Source of the DNA: Hyphococcus flavus
Lineage (GTDB): Bacteria; Pseudomonadota; Alphaproteobacteria; Caulobacterales; Parvularculaceae
DNA length: 64,000 bases
Direction: 5' to 3'
NCBI RefSeq assembly: GCF_028748065.1
Contig: NZ_CP118166.1
Location: 635,501-699,500, forward strand
Shown: positions 8,756 to 16,286 of the stretch, piece by piece
How the letters are laid out: each line of letters begins with the position of its first letter
How positions within the stretch are numbered: the first letter of the stretch is position 1
Notes under the pieces: model-generated
Seen by the model: only the letters and a program-made list of their open reading frames with translations
The model's database searches: none
What the model was told of the DNA's origin: nothing
Made by a program: the position numbers and the translations under genes

Positions 8756-9388
8756 ATGTTGAATAATGCATTGAAAATTTCAGCAATTACGCTTTGCGCC
8801 GCAGGACTTGGCGCATGCGGCACGACGTCCGGCGCGCCCGGCGGTGGGTCGTCTGGCGGCGGCACGCCGCCCTCCTCCTATGTGGGCGATGTCGACGATT
8901 TTTACGACGCGCTGGCGCAACGCGAATCGAGCGGCAATGCGTCCGTAGAAAACAGCTACGGTTATCTTGGCCTCTATCAGATGGGCGAGCCCGCCATGAT
9001 GGACGCGCAGTGGTATGATGAAACCGCGCCGTCTGAAACATCGGCCAATGACTGGATCGGTTCGTGGCTGACGAGAGCACAAAACAACAGCGTGTATTCA
9101 AAGAACGATTATCTGAACCGGCCAGGCGCGCAGGACGTCGCCGTCCGCCAGTATCATGACCGCGTGGCGGTCTATATTTCCGCGCTCGATCTCCTCAGGT
9201 TTGAGGGCGACATCATCAACGGCGTTGAAATTACGCGCTCGGGCCTTCTCGCGGCCTGTCACCTGTTGGGGTGCGGAACGGTTGAGGATTATCTCGAAGC
9301 GCCGGGTTCTGGCACGCCGGCGGATGCATACGGCACAACCATCGAAGAGTATTTGAGTCTCTTCGCCAATTACGAGACCGACTTTTAG
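8756..9388 (+). CDS. Lysozyme-like (transglycosylase fold) lipoprotein
   Basis: 210 residues from the ATG at 8756 with GGAG upstream; a TTG 18 bases earlier is less likely because it would precede the signal. Residues 1-20 form a lipoprotein signal with lipobox L-G-A-C, then a Gly/Ser linker. The domain starts at ~45 with A-L-A-Q-R-E-S-S-G-N, followed by N-S-Y-G-Y-L-G-L-Y-Q-M-G-E, the pattern of lysozyme-like/SLT domains where the Glu of R-E-S-S is the candidate catalytic acid. Likely role: cutting or binding peptidoglycan from a membrane anchor. It is the third gene of the insert within the array. Activity is inferred from motif only. Confidence 0.75.
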   Translation: MLNNALKISAITLCAAGLGACGTTSGAPGGGSSGGGTPPSSYVGDVDDFYDALAQRESSGNASVENSYGYLGLYQMGEPAMMDAQWYDETAPSETSANDWIGSWLTRAQNNSVYSKNDYLNRPGAQDVAVRQYHDRVAVYISALDLLRFEGDIINGVEITRSGLLAACHLLGCGTVEDYLEAPGSGTPADAYGTTIEEYLSLFANYETDF

Positions 9389-9451
9389 ATTCAGGCTGGA
9401 CTAGTCGCCCTGATATTAGGGCCAGCACGGATTTTCTCTCGACGAGCGATT

Positions 9452-9482
9452 ATCGCGGCCCCTGAAAAGGGCCGCGATTTTT
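9452..9482 (+). terminator. Intrinsic terminator after the lysozyme-like gene
   Basis: A perfect 10-bp stem (9452-9461 with 9469-9478), a 7-base loop and a run of five T. It separates the exported/lysozyme-like genes from the second array block, which must therefore have its own promoter between about 9483 and 9537. Confidence 0.9.
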
Positions 9483-9537
9483 ATTCCGCTGACGGCGGTT
9501 TATGCTATCAAACGCAGAATCAGCCGGGGGGCGAAAA

Positions 9538-10296
9538 ATGCTATTACGCCGCGTCATTGAACACGTCAGAGCCCAGAACTGGACCGCCGTCGCGCTCGAC
9601 TTCGTCATTGTCGTCGTCGGCGTCTTTATCGGCATTCAGGTCGCCAACTGGAATGAAGCACAGGCCGCAAAAGCGCGCGAGACTGAATTGCTGGCCGAGC
9701 TTAAACGTGAAATCGAAACGTCAATTCGCCTCACCAACCAAAAGCGCGACGCCATCGCGCAAGTCGTATCTGCGGGGGAGCGTTCGCTCGATTTCATTAC
9801 GAGCGGCGCCTCATGCGGCGCTGAATGCTGGCCAATTCTGGTTGACTTTTTCCACGCATCGCAGTGGCAACCGATCGATGTCGATCATTCAACTTATGAC
9901 GAGATGCGCCGGCAAGGATTGCCGCGGTCGCGTGCGGTAATCGATGCCGTTGAAGGCTACCTTTCGCAAAACGCCGTACTTACCAGCACACACCTCCTAC
10001 CCCCTTATCGTTCTCTGGTTCGTCAGAATATTCCCGTGGATGCGCAATCCTATTACTGGGACAACTGCTACGATCTCGACAACGGTGCGGAGACTTACGT
10101 TCTCGATTGCCCGAGGGGCGTCAGCCGCGAAATGTCAGCGGCGGCGGTAAATAAAATCATCAACAATCCGGATATTGAACTCTTTCTCACCGAATGGACG
10201 GGCCTGATGTGGTCGACGCCCTCTGGCCTTGGCGAGCAAAACACAGCAGCGCAAACCGCACTCGACGCCATCGAAGCCGAACTGGAGAAACGTTGA
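9538..10296 (+). CDS. Array membrane protein 10 (DUF6090-like, Cys-pair subgroup), start of second block
   Basis: 252 residues from the ATG at 9538, chosen because a G-rich ribosome site (GGGGGG) precedes it and it aligns with the N-termini of all other copies; an upstream in-frame ATG at 9502 would add 12 unrelated residues. Standard signature with R replacing K at residue 11. The variable part has F-H-A-S-Q, T-Y-D-E-M, P-Y-R and a Cys pair 13 residues apart (N-C-Y ... D-C-P), plus an extra C-G-A-E-C. It is the first gene after the terminator and overlaps the next by one base (TGATG). Confidence 0.87.
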   Translation: MLLRRVIEHVRAQNWTAVALDFVIVVVGVFIGIQVANWNEAQAAKARETELLAELKREIETSIRLTNQKRDAIAQVVSAGERSLDFITSGASCGAECWPILVDFFHASQWQPIDVDHSTYDEMRRQGLPRSRAVIDAVEGYLSQNAVLTSTHLLPPYRSLVRQNIPVDAQSYYWDNCYDLDNGAETYVLDCPRGVSREMSAAAVNKIINNPDIELFLTEWTGLMWSTPSGLGEQNTAAQTALDAIEAELEKR

Positions 10297-11051
10297 TGCT
10301 CCTCCGCCGCATTATCGAACATGTGAAGGCCCAGAACTGGACGGCGGTTGCGCTCGACTTCGTCATTGTCGTCGTCGGCGTCTTTATCGGCATTCAGGTC
10401 GCAAACTGGAACGAGGCGCAAGCGGAAAGCCGCAGAGCATTTCAGTCTCTTGAAGAGCTGCGCGCCGAATACGAATCAATCGCTGTGATCACCGACGAGC
10501 TTGTCGGATTCTATGAAGGCGTTATCGGCGATCTGCAAATTGTGGTGTCGACGGTCCACGAGGGGGGGATCGACGATGAAGCGGAGGCGGCGCTGATCAG
10601 GGCGCTGAGTTATGGAGACGTCTTCGGCGATCCGCCGCCGCCGTCAGGTACGTTCCGCGATCTGCAAAGCGCAGGAGAGCTTCGCCTCATTACTGACAAG
10701 GTATTGCGTCTTCGTTTGATCGAATACGACCAAAGCCTTGAAACAATCAACCTGTCGAACGCTGCGATCACCGATATGATGACGCCCTTCGTCGCGGCGT
10801 TCCGGCGCCATTCTCGTCTTTCAACCAGTTACCAACTCCCAAAGGGCGATGATTTCAGCTTTATTGAGGCCGAGCTTCCCGCGGTTGTCGATGCCGATTA
10901 CGCAGCGCTTTTGTCTGATCCCGAGTTTCGCGTCGCTTCGGAGCAATATCTCCGACTGCAGGTTGGAAGATACTTCAATGCAAAGGTGGCGCAGAGCAAA
11001 GTCCAGCAGATCCAGGCGATGATCGGCCGCAACCTTGCGGAGGCCCGTTGA
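10296..11051 (+). CDS. Array membrane protein 11 (DUF6090-like)
   Basis: 251 residues from the ATG that overlaps the preceding TGA by one base; GGAG lies ~8 bases upstream. The frame is open upstream to 10194 but that part only overlaps the previous gene. Standard N-terminus, then a helical domain with the core T-F-R-D-L-Q-S-A-G-E-L-R-L-I-T-D-x-V-L-R-L-R and E-Y-D. No Cys pair; most like members 2 and 12. The stop overlaps the next start by one base. Confidence 0.87.
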   Translation: MLLRRIIEHVKAQNWTAVALDFVIVVVGVFIGIQVANWNEAQAESRRAFQSLEELRAEYESIAVITDELVGFYEGVIGDLQIVVSTVHEGGIDDEAEAALIRALSYGDVFGDPPPPSGTFRDLQSAGELRLITDKVLRLRLIEYDQSLETINLSNAAITDMMTPFVAAFRRHSRLSTSYQLPKGDDFSFIEAELPAVVDADYAALLSDPEFRVASEQYLRLQVGRYFNAKVAQSKVQQIQAMIGRNLAEAR

Positions 11052-11776
11052 TGCTCCTCCGCCGCATCACCGAACACGTCAAAGCCCAGAACTGGACGGC
11101 GGTGGCGCTCGACTTCGTCATTGTCGTTGTCGGGGTTTTTATCGGTATTCAGGTGAGTAACTGGAATGACGCGCGGGAACAGCGCGCGCAGGAAGAACTT
11201 TATCTGCAACGTCTGGCGCAGGACTTTGACGTTATCATTGACCGGCTGGAATCCGGCTTGCGCGCCAGCCGAGCCAGCGTTGTGTCCGGTCAAATGTTGC
11301 TGGATTATATCGATGCATCGCAACAACAGACCGAAGGCCCGACAAAAGAAGACGCGATGAATGCGCTCATCCGGATCGGGGCGAGCGCCGCCCCCACCGG
11401 ACCATCGGCGACATTCGTGGAAATGGTGTCAACGGGCGACCTCAGCATCATTCGTGATGAAGCCTTGCGCGACGCGTTGTTCGAATACGACCTTGTGGCG
11501 TCGAGCAATCGCGATAGCTGGCAGGTATTGCGTCAGAATATTATCGAGGAGCAGCGCACGGTCTTTTCCTATTATGAAGCGGATTTTGAAATCACGCCGG
11601 AGCAATTGTCGTTTCAGGTAACCGGCTTTGACCATGACAGGTTTTTGTCGGACGACGCCATTCCGCCGGCCATCGGCGTCATCGCCGGCGTTTCCATCAA
11701 TGAAAACCAGCTTCTTTCGCAGCAATTGGAAAAAGCACGGGACGTGCGTAACCATATTACATTGGAAAACGACTAA
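11051..11776 (+). CDS. Array membrane protein 12 (DUF6090-like), last copy
   Basis: 241 residues from the ATG at 11051 (TGATG overlap, GGAGG upstream); a TTG three bases earlier is ignored. Standard N-terminus followed by a domain with T-F-V-E-M-V-S-T-G-D-L-S-I-I-R-D-E-A-L-R and E-Y-D, the cleanest core after member 5. It ends the array: ~180 non-coding bases follow, with an imperfect inverted repeat around 11855-11880 but no T-run, so termination there is uncertain. Confidence 0.87.
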   Translation: MLLRRITEHVKAQNWTAVALDFVIVVVGVFIGIQVSNWNDAREQRAQEELYLQRLAQDFDVIIDRLESGLRASRASVVSGQMLLDYIDASQQQTEGPTKEDAMNALIRIGASAAPTGPSATFVEMVSTGDLSIIRDEALRDALFEYDLVASSNRDSWQVLRQNIIEEQRTVFSYYEADFEITPEQLSFQVTGFDHDRFLSDDAIPPAIGVIAGVSINENQLLSQQLEKARDVRNHITLEND

Positions 11777-11955
11777 GCCTTTCGCTGCGCCGCGTTTCTT
11801 TTGAACCCCTCAATTTGCGCTGACCCCGCCGCTGTTGGCTGGCATGGGGTGTTGCCGGAATTGTTAATTCGCCGGGCAAGCGGCTTCAATCGCCGTTTTG
11901 TCCTTGGAGGGGCCTCTGCGCCGTTCTAAATTCAGGCTTCACGATGGAGACTGAT

Positions 11956-12855
11956 ATGAAACGATTTTGTTCTGCGGCGCTCGCCGCGCTCGCGGTCGCC
12001 GCCGCGCCAGCCTTTGCGCAAACACAGGAACAAGCCGACGTCCTGGCCGCGGAACAAAACTGGCAAGGCGCTGCAAACGCGTATCGCGCTTTACTGTCGG
12101 CTGATGAAGAAAATGCTTCGAACTGGTTCAATCTCGCCAGCGCACTGCACCAACTGGAGGATTACAAGGGTGCTCGTGACGCCTACCTCAAGGCGCTTGA
12201 TGCTGGTTACCCCAGCATTCCCAAGGCGCGTTTCCGGCTTGCCCGCGTTTACATGTCATTAGGTGATGAAGAGAACGCGCTTTCGCAGCTTGAAGAACTG
12301 GCAAGAATTGGCGGCCCGAACGGTAACTTCGTCAGGAACACAGCAGAGTTCGCGCCGCTTGCGGAAGATGAACGTTTTCTCGCCGTCGTTTTGGCGTTAA
12401 CACCGTGTACGGATGATGCCTATCGTCATTTCGACTTCTGGCTTGGCCAGTGGGACGTTACCAGCGCCGGCGCGCCGCAACCCTCAGCGAAGAGCAGTAT
12501 CACTGCAAAACACGGCGGCTGCATGGTGCTCGAAGAATATGAAGTCAATAGCGGCGCCTATACAGGCATGAGCATCAATTACTATGACAATGTCAGAAAT
12601 CTCTGGCATCAGTCATGGATGGCTAACAACGGCGTGCCGGTTTACCTCGAAGGCGGCTTGAACGATGAAGGCGCCATGGTTCTTAGCGACGCCGGTCTCG
12701 ACTACAGCGACATGACAGGCGCGATTAATCGCGTCACCTGGACGCCCAATGATGACGGCAGCGTGCGCCAGCATTGGGAAGTCTCATCAGATAAAGGCGA
12801 AACATGGTCGACGGCGTTTGACGGTCACTACACGCCGCGCGAGGAAAGCGACTAG
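11956..12855 (+). CDS. Exported TPR protein with DUF1579-like C-terminal domain
   Basis: 299 residues from the ATG at 11956, preceded by GGAGA; an ATG 12 bases upstream is possible. Residues 1-21 are a signal peptide ending A-F-A-Q. Residues ~25-120 contain two to three TPR-like helical pairs (W-F-N-L-A-S-A-L-H, A-R-F-R-L-A-R-V-Y). From ~155 the sequence H-F-D-F-W-L-G-Q-W-D-V begins a beta-rich domain like the DUF1579 group (lipocalin-type fold), similar to the gene at 54087. Likely periplasmic; ligand unknown. It stands alone between the array and a convergent gene. Confidence 0.8.
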   Translation: MKRFCSAALAALAVAAAPAFAQTQEQADVLAAEQNWQGAANAYRALLSADEENASNWFNLASALHQLEDYKGARDAYLKALDAGYPSIPKARFRLARVYMSLGDEENALSQLEELARIGGPNGNFVRNTAEFAPLAEDERFLAVVLALTPCTDDAYRHFDFWLGQWDVTSAGAPQPSAKSSITAKHGGCMVLEEYEVNSGAYTGMSINYYDNVRNLWHQSWMANNGVPVYLEGGLNDEGAMVLSDAGLDYSDMTGAINRVTWTPNDDGSVRQHWEVSSDKGETWSTAFDGHYTPREESD

Positions 12856-12867
12856 GCGAAACGCAAC

Positions 12868-13569
12868 TTACGCCGCGAGTTCAGCTTCGCCTGACAATTT
12901 ACGGGAACGCAAACGCGCGCGCACATACGTCACCGGCGTGACGAGCGTTCTTAGCACCGCCAGCACGAAGGCGAATCCGTAAAGCCTGATCCCGGCAAGA
13001 AACACATCTCCATCGACAGACGCCGAAACGATCGGCTTGTCGATAACAGCGCTGGTGATTGGCTTCAAATTATCGGGCCCCAGAAAAAACAGGAAATACC
13101 CGATTGAGCCGGCGACGCCCTGACGAATAAACGCGTCGATCGCCTCGACCGGCGCATAATCGCCGAAGAGATTTTCCTGAACCGCCTGCGGCGCAGAAGC
13201 GTAGCTTAATCCCAGCGCCGAAAAAATGATCAGGAACAGCGCCACTCTCGCCGCATAGGCGCCGGAGAGAAGCGCAATTGTCTGGCCGGGTTGCAGGCGA
13301 TTGATAAGCCAGGCGCGCTTCACGGCTGTTTTATCAAGGTCAGGAACCAAATCAGGAAAGGTCGTGTTGAATATGCTGATGACCTTCGCAATGAGATCCG
13401 CCAGCACAATTGCGATCACCAGCAAAAACAATGCAGACGTCACGGTTAAGTCAGACAGCAAGATATTAATCGTCTCGGACGATCCCATCATTGCGACGAC
13501 GCCGATAAGCACCATCGCCACCACCGATCCTTCAATCGTCTGGCGGACGAGTTTTACTATTCCCAACAT
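12868..13569 (-). CDS. Multi-pass inner-membrane protein, unknown family
   Basis: 233 residues from the ATG at 13569; the frame is open to 13662 but the hydrophobic protein begins naturally at M-L-G-I-V-K-L and the longer form adds a basic Ser/Pro stretch. There are about four to five hydrophobic segments (near residues 12-32, 40-62, 100-122, 155-170 and 195-215), with a charged loop around 65-95 (D-K-T-A-V-K-R-A-W). I do not recognise the family. It is convergent with the TPR gene. The 290 bases upstream, before the penicillin-binding protein gene, show no gene and no clear regulatory motif. Confidence 0.7.
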   Translation of the reverse strand: MLGIVKLVRQTIEGSVVAMVLIGVVAMMGSSETINILLSDLTVTSALFLLVIAIVLADLIAKVISIFNTTFPDLVPDLDKTAVKRAWLINRLQPGQTIALLSGAYAARVALFLIIFSALGLSYASAPQAVQENLFGDYAPVEAIDAFIRQGVAGSIGYFLFFLGPDNLKPITSAVIDKPIVSASVDGDVFLAGIRLYGFAFVLAVLRTLVTPVTYVRARLRSRKLSGEAELAA

Positions 13570-13859
13570 TGAAACACCCCACGAATTTACCAGGCGTGGT
13601 CTGACGGCCTTGCTCACGCCGTGGCGCGCCCCACTCGGCGACGCCGCTGTCACACACCCCAATAGACGCGGTATTGTTGGCTTTTATAGCGCCTCAGCGC
13701 AACAGGCTGGCGCCATCCTCGCTTTCGCCTTACCCGATTGTCATGGAAGTCCCGCGATTGCGCCGCTTTCACGCCTTTTTTGTCGCGCACCAAACGCTCT
13801 ATAGTCTCACGGGCCGGTGCGCCCTATAAGGCGGGCGCGCGGTTACGGTTCGAGTTGTT

Positions 13860-16022
13860 ATGGGCGACGACAAACAGGAAAAATCAAAAACGCCAGCCAC
13901 CAAGCGGGCGGCAAAGCAGAACTACGACCCGAGTGGCCTGCGGGCGATCGCTATTGGCCTCATGGCCGGGCTGAACCGCAACGCAAAAGCTTTGGGCGCA
14001 GTCACCGCACGCCTTGCCGGGAGGGTTTTCAACAAGGGAAAATCCAAAAAGCGCAACCCTTACGCCGAAGATACAAAATATCCGAAAAAACCGGGCGAAG
14101 GTTTCGCGTGGCGGAACCTCATGGGCTCCATCGGCGGCGCCGGCGTCTCACTTGTTTTTCTCGGCGCGATCGCCGGACTGGGATTCGCTTTTATCTATAT
14201 GGCGCCGCGCGTACCCGAGGGCGCTGACTTATGGAACGTCAATCGTCAGGCGGCGATTATCGTGCTTGACCGAAACGGCGAAGAGATCGCCGCGCGCGGC
14301 GCCCGTTATGGCGAGCATGTCGATCCCGGCGAGCTGCCCGATCATTTAATTCAGGCCATTCTGTCTACGGAGGATCGCCGGTTTTACGATCATGGCGGTG
14401 TTGACCTGCGCGGCACGACGCGGGCGATGATCTCCAATCTCAAAGCCGGCGGCGTGGTTGAGGGCGGCTCAACGATCACCCAGCAGCTTGCCAAAAACCT
14501 TTTTCTCTCGCCGCGTCAAACTTATGAACGCAAAGCGCGCGAAGCCCTGCTCGCGCTGTGGATCGAAGGGCATTATTCGAAAGACGAAATTCTCTCGCTT
14601 TACTTGAACCGGATTTATCTTGGCGCTGGCGCCTATGGCGTTGAGTCGGCTTCGCAAACCTATTTCGGCAAATCGGCGCGGGATGTGACGCTCGCCGAGG
14701 CGGCGATGCTTGCCGGACTGCCAAAAGCGCCCTCGACATACGCGCCAACGCAAAATCCGGCGGGCGCCCAGCGCCGCGCCAATGAAGTGCTCGACAACCT
14801 GTTGGAAATCGGCGCGGTCGAACCCTTTGCTGCACGTGAAGCGCGCCTGAAGCCACCGGTGATTATCAACCAGAACGTCGATAGTGACCTCGGTTATTTC
14901 TTCGACTATGTCGCGGCGGAAGCGAAAAAACGCAGTCCCAACGCGACCGGCGACGTGATTGTCCGTACAACGATCGATCAAAAGCTGCAGCGCGACGCGG
15001 AAGCGGCGGTGAAAGCCGCTCTGGACGTGGAAACGAGAATCAAAGGCGCCGACCAGGCCGCGCTCGTTGCCTACGATGCTTCGGGCGCGTTGCGCGCCAT
15101 GGTGGGCGGGCGCAGCTATAAGGAAAGCCAGTTCAATCGCGCAGTGCAATCAAAACGTCAGCCGGGTTCAGCATTCAAACCATTCGTATACGTCGCCGCA
15201 ATGGAAGCGGGCATGACGCCGAACACGCGTTTTGTGGACCGGCCCATTGATATCGCAGGCTGGCAGCCGACCAACTACACCGAAGGCTTCGCCGGGCCCG
15301 TCCGCCTTTCGGAAGCCTTGGCGAAATCCATCAACACGGTCGCCGTCCAGGTTACGGAAACAGTGGGGCGCGGCAGGGTCGCCGAAGCGGCGAAACGTCT
15401 TGGCATCAAATCCGACATTCAATCGCACCGTTCCATTGCGCTCGGCGCCGTAGACGTAACACTGGAAGAATTGACTGGCGCCTATATTCCCTTCGCCAAT
15501 CACGGACTGGCGCCAACGCCATACGCCATCGAAAAAATAGAAACCCGCGATGGCGAGGTTTTGTTCGAACATGAAAATTCTGAACCGCAACGCGTGATGA
15601 GCGAAGATGTTGCAATGAAGATGAACCACCTTCTTTATCAGGTCATGCTTTCCGGCACCGGGCGGCGCGCCTATCTCGGGCGGCGTCAGGCGGCCGGGAA
15701 AACCGGCACGACAAACGACTGGCGCGATGCATGGTTCGTCGGCTACACGCCGCAATTGATCGCCGGGGTCTGGGTCGGCAATGATGCCTACACGCCCATG
15801 GAAAAAGTTACCGGCGGATCAACCCCTGCTGCGATCTGGAAAGAGTTCATGCTGTCAGCGCATCAGGGCTTGCGGCTTGAAGAGTTGGACGGCGCCTACC
15901 CCGCTGTCACCTACGCATCCGAACCGGTCCTGCTCGATTTTTATGATCAGGTCGCACGCGGGTTCCGCCGGGTCCGCCGCGACGGCGATGAACGCCGCGG
16001 CAGACGGATGCGGCGCAATTAA
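13860..16022 (+). CDS. Class A penicillin-binding protein (PBP1A family)
   Basis: 720 residues. It polymerises lipid II and crosslinks peptidoglycan in the periplasm. A basic cytoplasmic N-terminus (~1-80) is followed by a membrane helix (~95-117). The GT51 glycosyltransferase domain holds E-D-R-R-F-Y-D-H-G-G (catalytic Glu), G-G-S-T-I-T-Q-Q-L-A-K-N and N-R-I-Y-L-G-A-G-A-Y-G. The transpeptidase domain holds S-A-F-K (nucleophile Ser), S-I-N and K-T-G-T-T, all intact. Length is near that of short alphaproteobacterial PBP1A-type proteins. The tail is Arg-rich. Monocistronic; family assignment is firm, the exact orthologue is not. Confidence 0.95.
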   Translation: MGDDKQEKSKTPATKRAAKQNYDPSGLRAIAIGLMAGLNRNAKALGAVTARLAGRVFNKGKSKKRNPYAEDTKYPKKPGEGFAWRNLMGSIGGAGVSLVFLGAIAGLGFAFIYMAPRVPEGADLWNVNRQAAIIVLDRNGEEIAARGARYGEHVDPGELPDHLIQAILSTEDRRFYDHGGVDLRGTTRAMISNLKAGGVVEGGSTITQQLAKNLFLSPRQTYERKAREALLALWIEGHYSKDEILSLYLNRIYLGAGAYGVESASQTYFGKSARDVTLAEAAMLAGLPKAPSTYAPTQNPAGAQRRANEVLDNLLEIGAVEPFAAREARLKPPVIINQNVDSDLGYFFDYVAAEAKKRSPNATGDVIVRTTIDQKLQRDAEAAVKAALDVETRIKGADQAALVAYDASGALRAMVGGRSYKESQFNRAVQSKRQPGSAFKPFVYVAAMEAGMTPNTRFVDRPIDIAGWQPTNYTEGFAGPVRLSEALAKSINTVAVQVTETVGRGRVAEAAKRLGIKSDIQSHRSIALGAVDVTLEELTGAYIPFANHGLAPTPYAIEKIETRDGEVLFEHENSEPQRVMSEDVAMKMNHLLYQVMLSGTGRRAYLGRRQAAGKTGTTNDWRDAWFVGYTPQLIAGVWVGNDAYTPMEKVTGGSTPAAIWKEFMLSAHQGLRLEELDGAYPAVTYASEPVLLDFYDQVARGFRRVRRDGDERRGRRMRRN

Positions 16023-16035
16023 TATCAGACACGAA

Positions 16036-16065
16036 AACGGCCCCGCGAGGGACTGCGGAGCCGTG
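16036..16065 (-). terminator. Intrinsic terminator downstream of the 25-residue gene
   Basis: A 10-bp stem with one G-U pair (16056-16065 with 16038-16047), an 8-base loop and TTTT on the minus strand. It lies 30 bases after the stop of the tiny gene at 16095-16172 and would end a transcript of only about 200 bases. Confidence 0.75.
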
Positions 16066-16094
16066 AGCGCTTTTCCATCATGTGCTGTGCTGAC

Positions 16095-16172
16095 TTAAAC
16101 AAGAGCGGCGATAGCACTGACATATCCAGCGAGAATGAGGGCGATGGCGCTGACGCCGGCGGCGCGGTGCAT
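16095..16172 (-). CDS. Tiny hydrophobic protein, 25 residues
   Basis: An ATG at 16172 preceded by AAGGAG at ideal distance opens a 25-codon frame ending TAA. The product starts M-H-R-A-A-G-V-S and continues as one hydrophobic Ala/Ile/Leu/Val helix, long enough to span a membrane. An intrinsic terminator follows, and an OxyR-type half-site lies ~90 bases upstream. Strong ribosome site, hydrophobic product and own terminator make this a credible small membrane protein gene. No family is recognised. It could alternatively be a leader peptide on a small RNA. Confidence 0.55.
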   Translation of the reverse strand: MHRAAGVSAIALILAGYVSAIAALV

Positions 16173-16259
16173 GGTTTGATCTCCTTTCTTTCCAACCTGT
16201 TGCGTGACTGATATGCGCCCGGGATCGAAAAGAACAAGCGACCGTTTTGCGATGTTTTA

Positions 16260-16274
16260 ATCGATATTTCCTAT
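16260..16274. promoter_or_regulatory. OxyR-type half-site (ATCG-N7-CTAT)
   Basis: The sequence matches the OxyR element ATAG-N7-CTAT at 7 of 8 defined bases. It shares the 13-mer TTTCCTATCAAAC with the site at 17229. It lies upstream of the 25-residue gene and just beyond the 3' end of the LysR gene. Confidence 0.45.
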
Positions 16275-16286
16275 CAAACGCGAAAT

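Larger units (their letters stand above)
390..11170 (+). repeat. Dispersed ~120 bp repeat forming the 5' end of twelve array genes
   Basis: The first ~120 coding bases are repeated at 390, 1187, 1924, 2694, 3470, 4228, 4989, 5825, 6637, 9538, 10296 and 11051, always on the + strand, with ~740-840 bases between neighbours inside a block. By eye most pairs agree at roughly 85-92% of bases, with differences mainly at third codon positions, while the rest of each gene is not alignable at DNA level without protein guidance. This is a coding repeat from gene duplication, possibly kept alike by conversion or selection. It is not a CRISPR or transposon end. Confidence 0.85.

Noticed and set aside
390-11170. 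Regular direct repeats as a possible CRISPR or transposon array
   Set aside because: Each repeat is ~120 bases, coding, in frame and part of a conserved membrane helix; spacing is a whole gene. There are no short repeats, no inverted ends and no transposase.
11850-11885. Imperfect inverted repeat after the array as a terminator
   Set aside because: The stem has a bulge and there is no T-run after it, so it is not reported as a terminator.
13301-13804. A 167-codon + strand frame across the start of the membrane protein gene
   Set aside because: It is opposite the membrane protein gene and runs into the gap; the translation is low-complexity with no ribosome site.
14469-15149. A 226-codon minus-strand frame inside the penicillin-binding protein gene
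   Set aside because: Antisense shadow of a well-supported coding region with all catalytic motifs intact; no ribosome site or family pattern.
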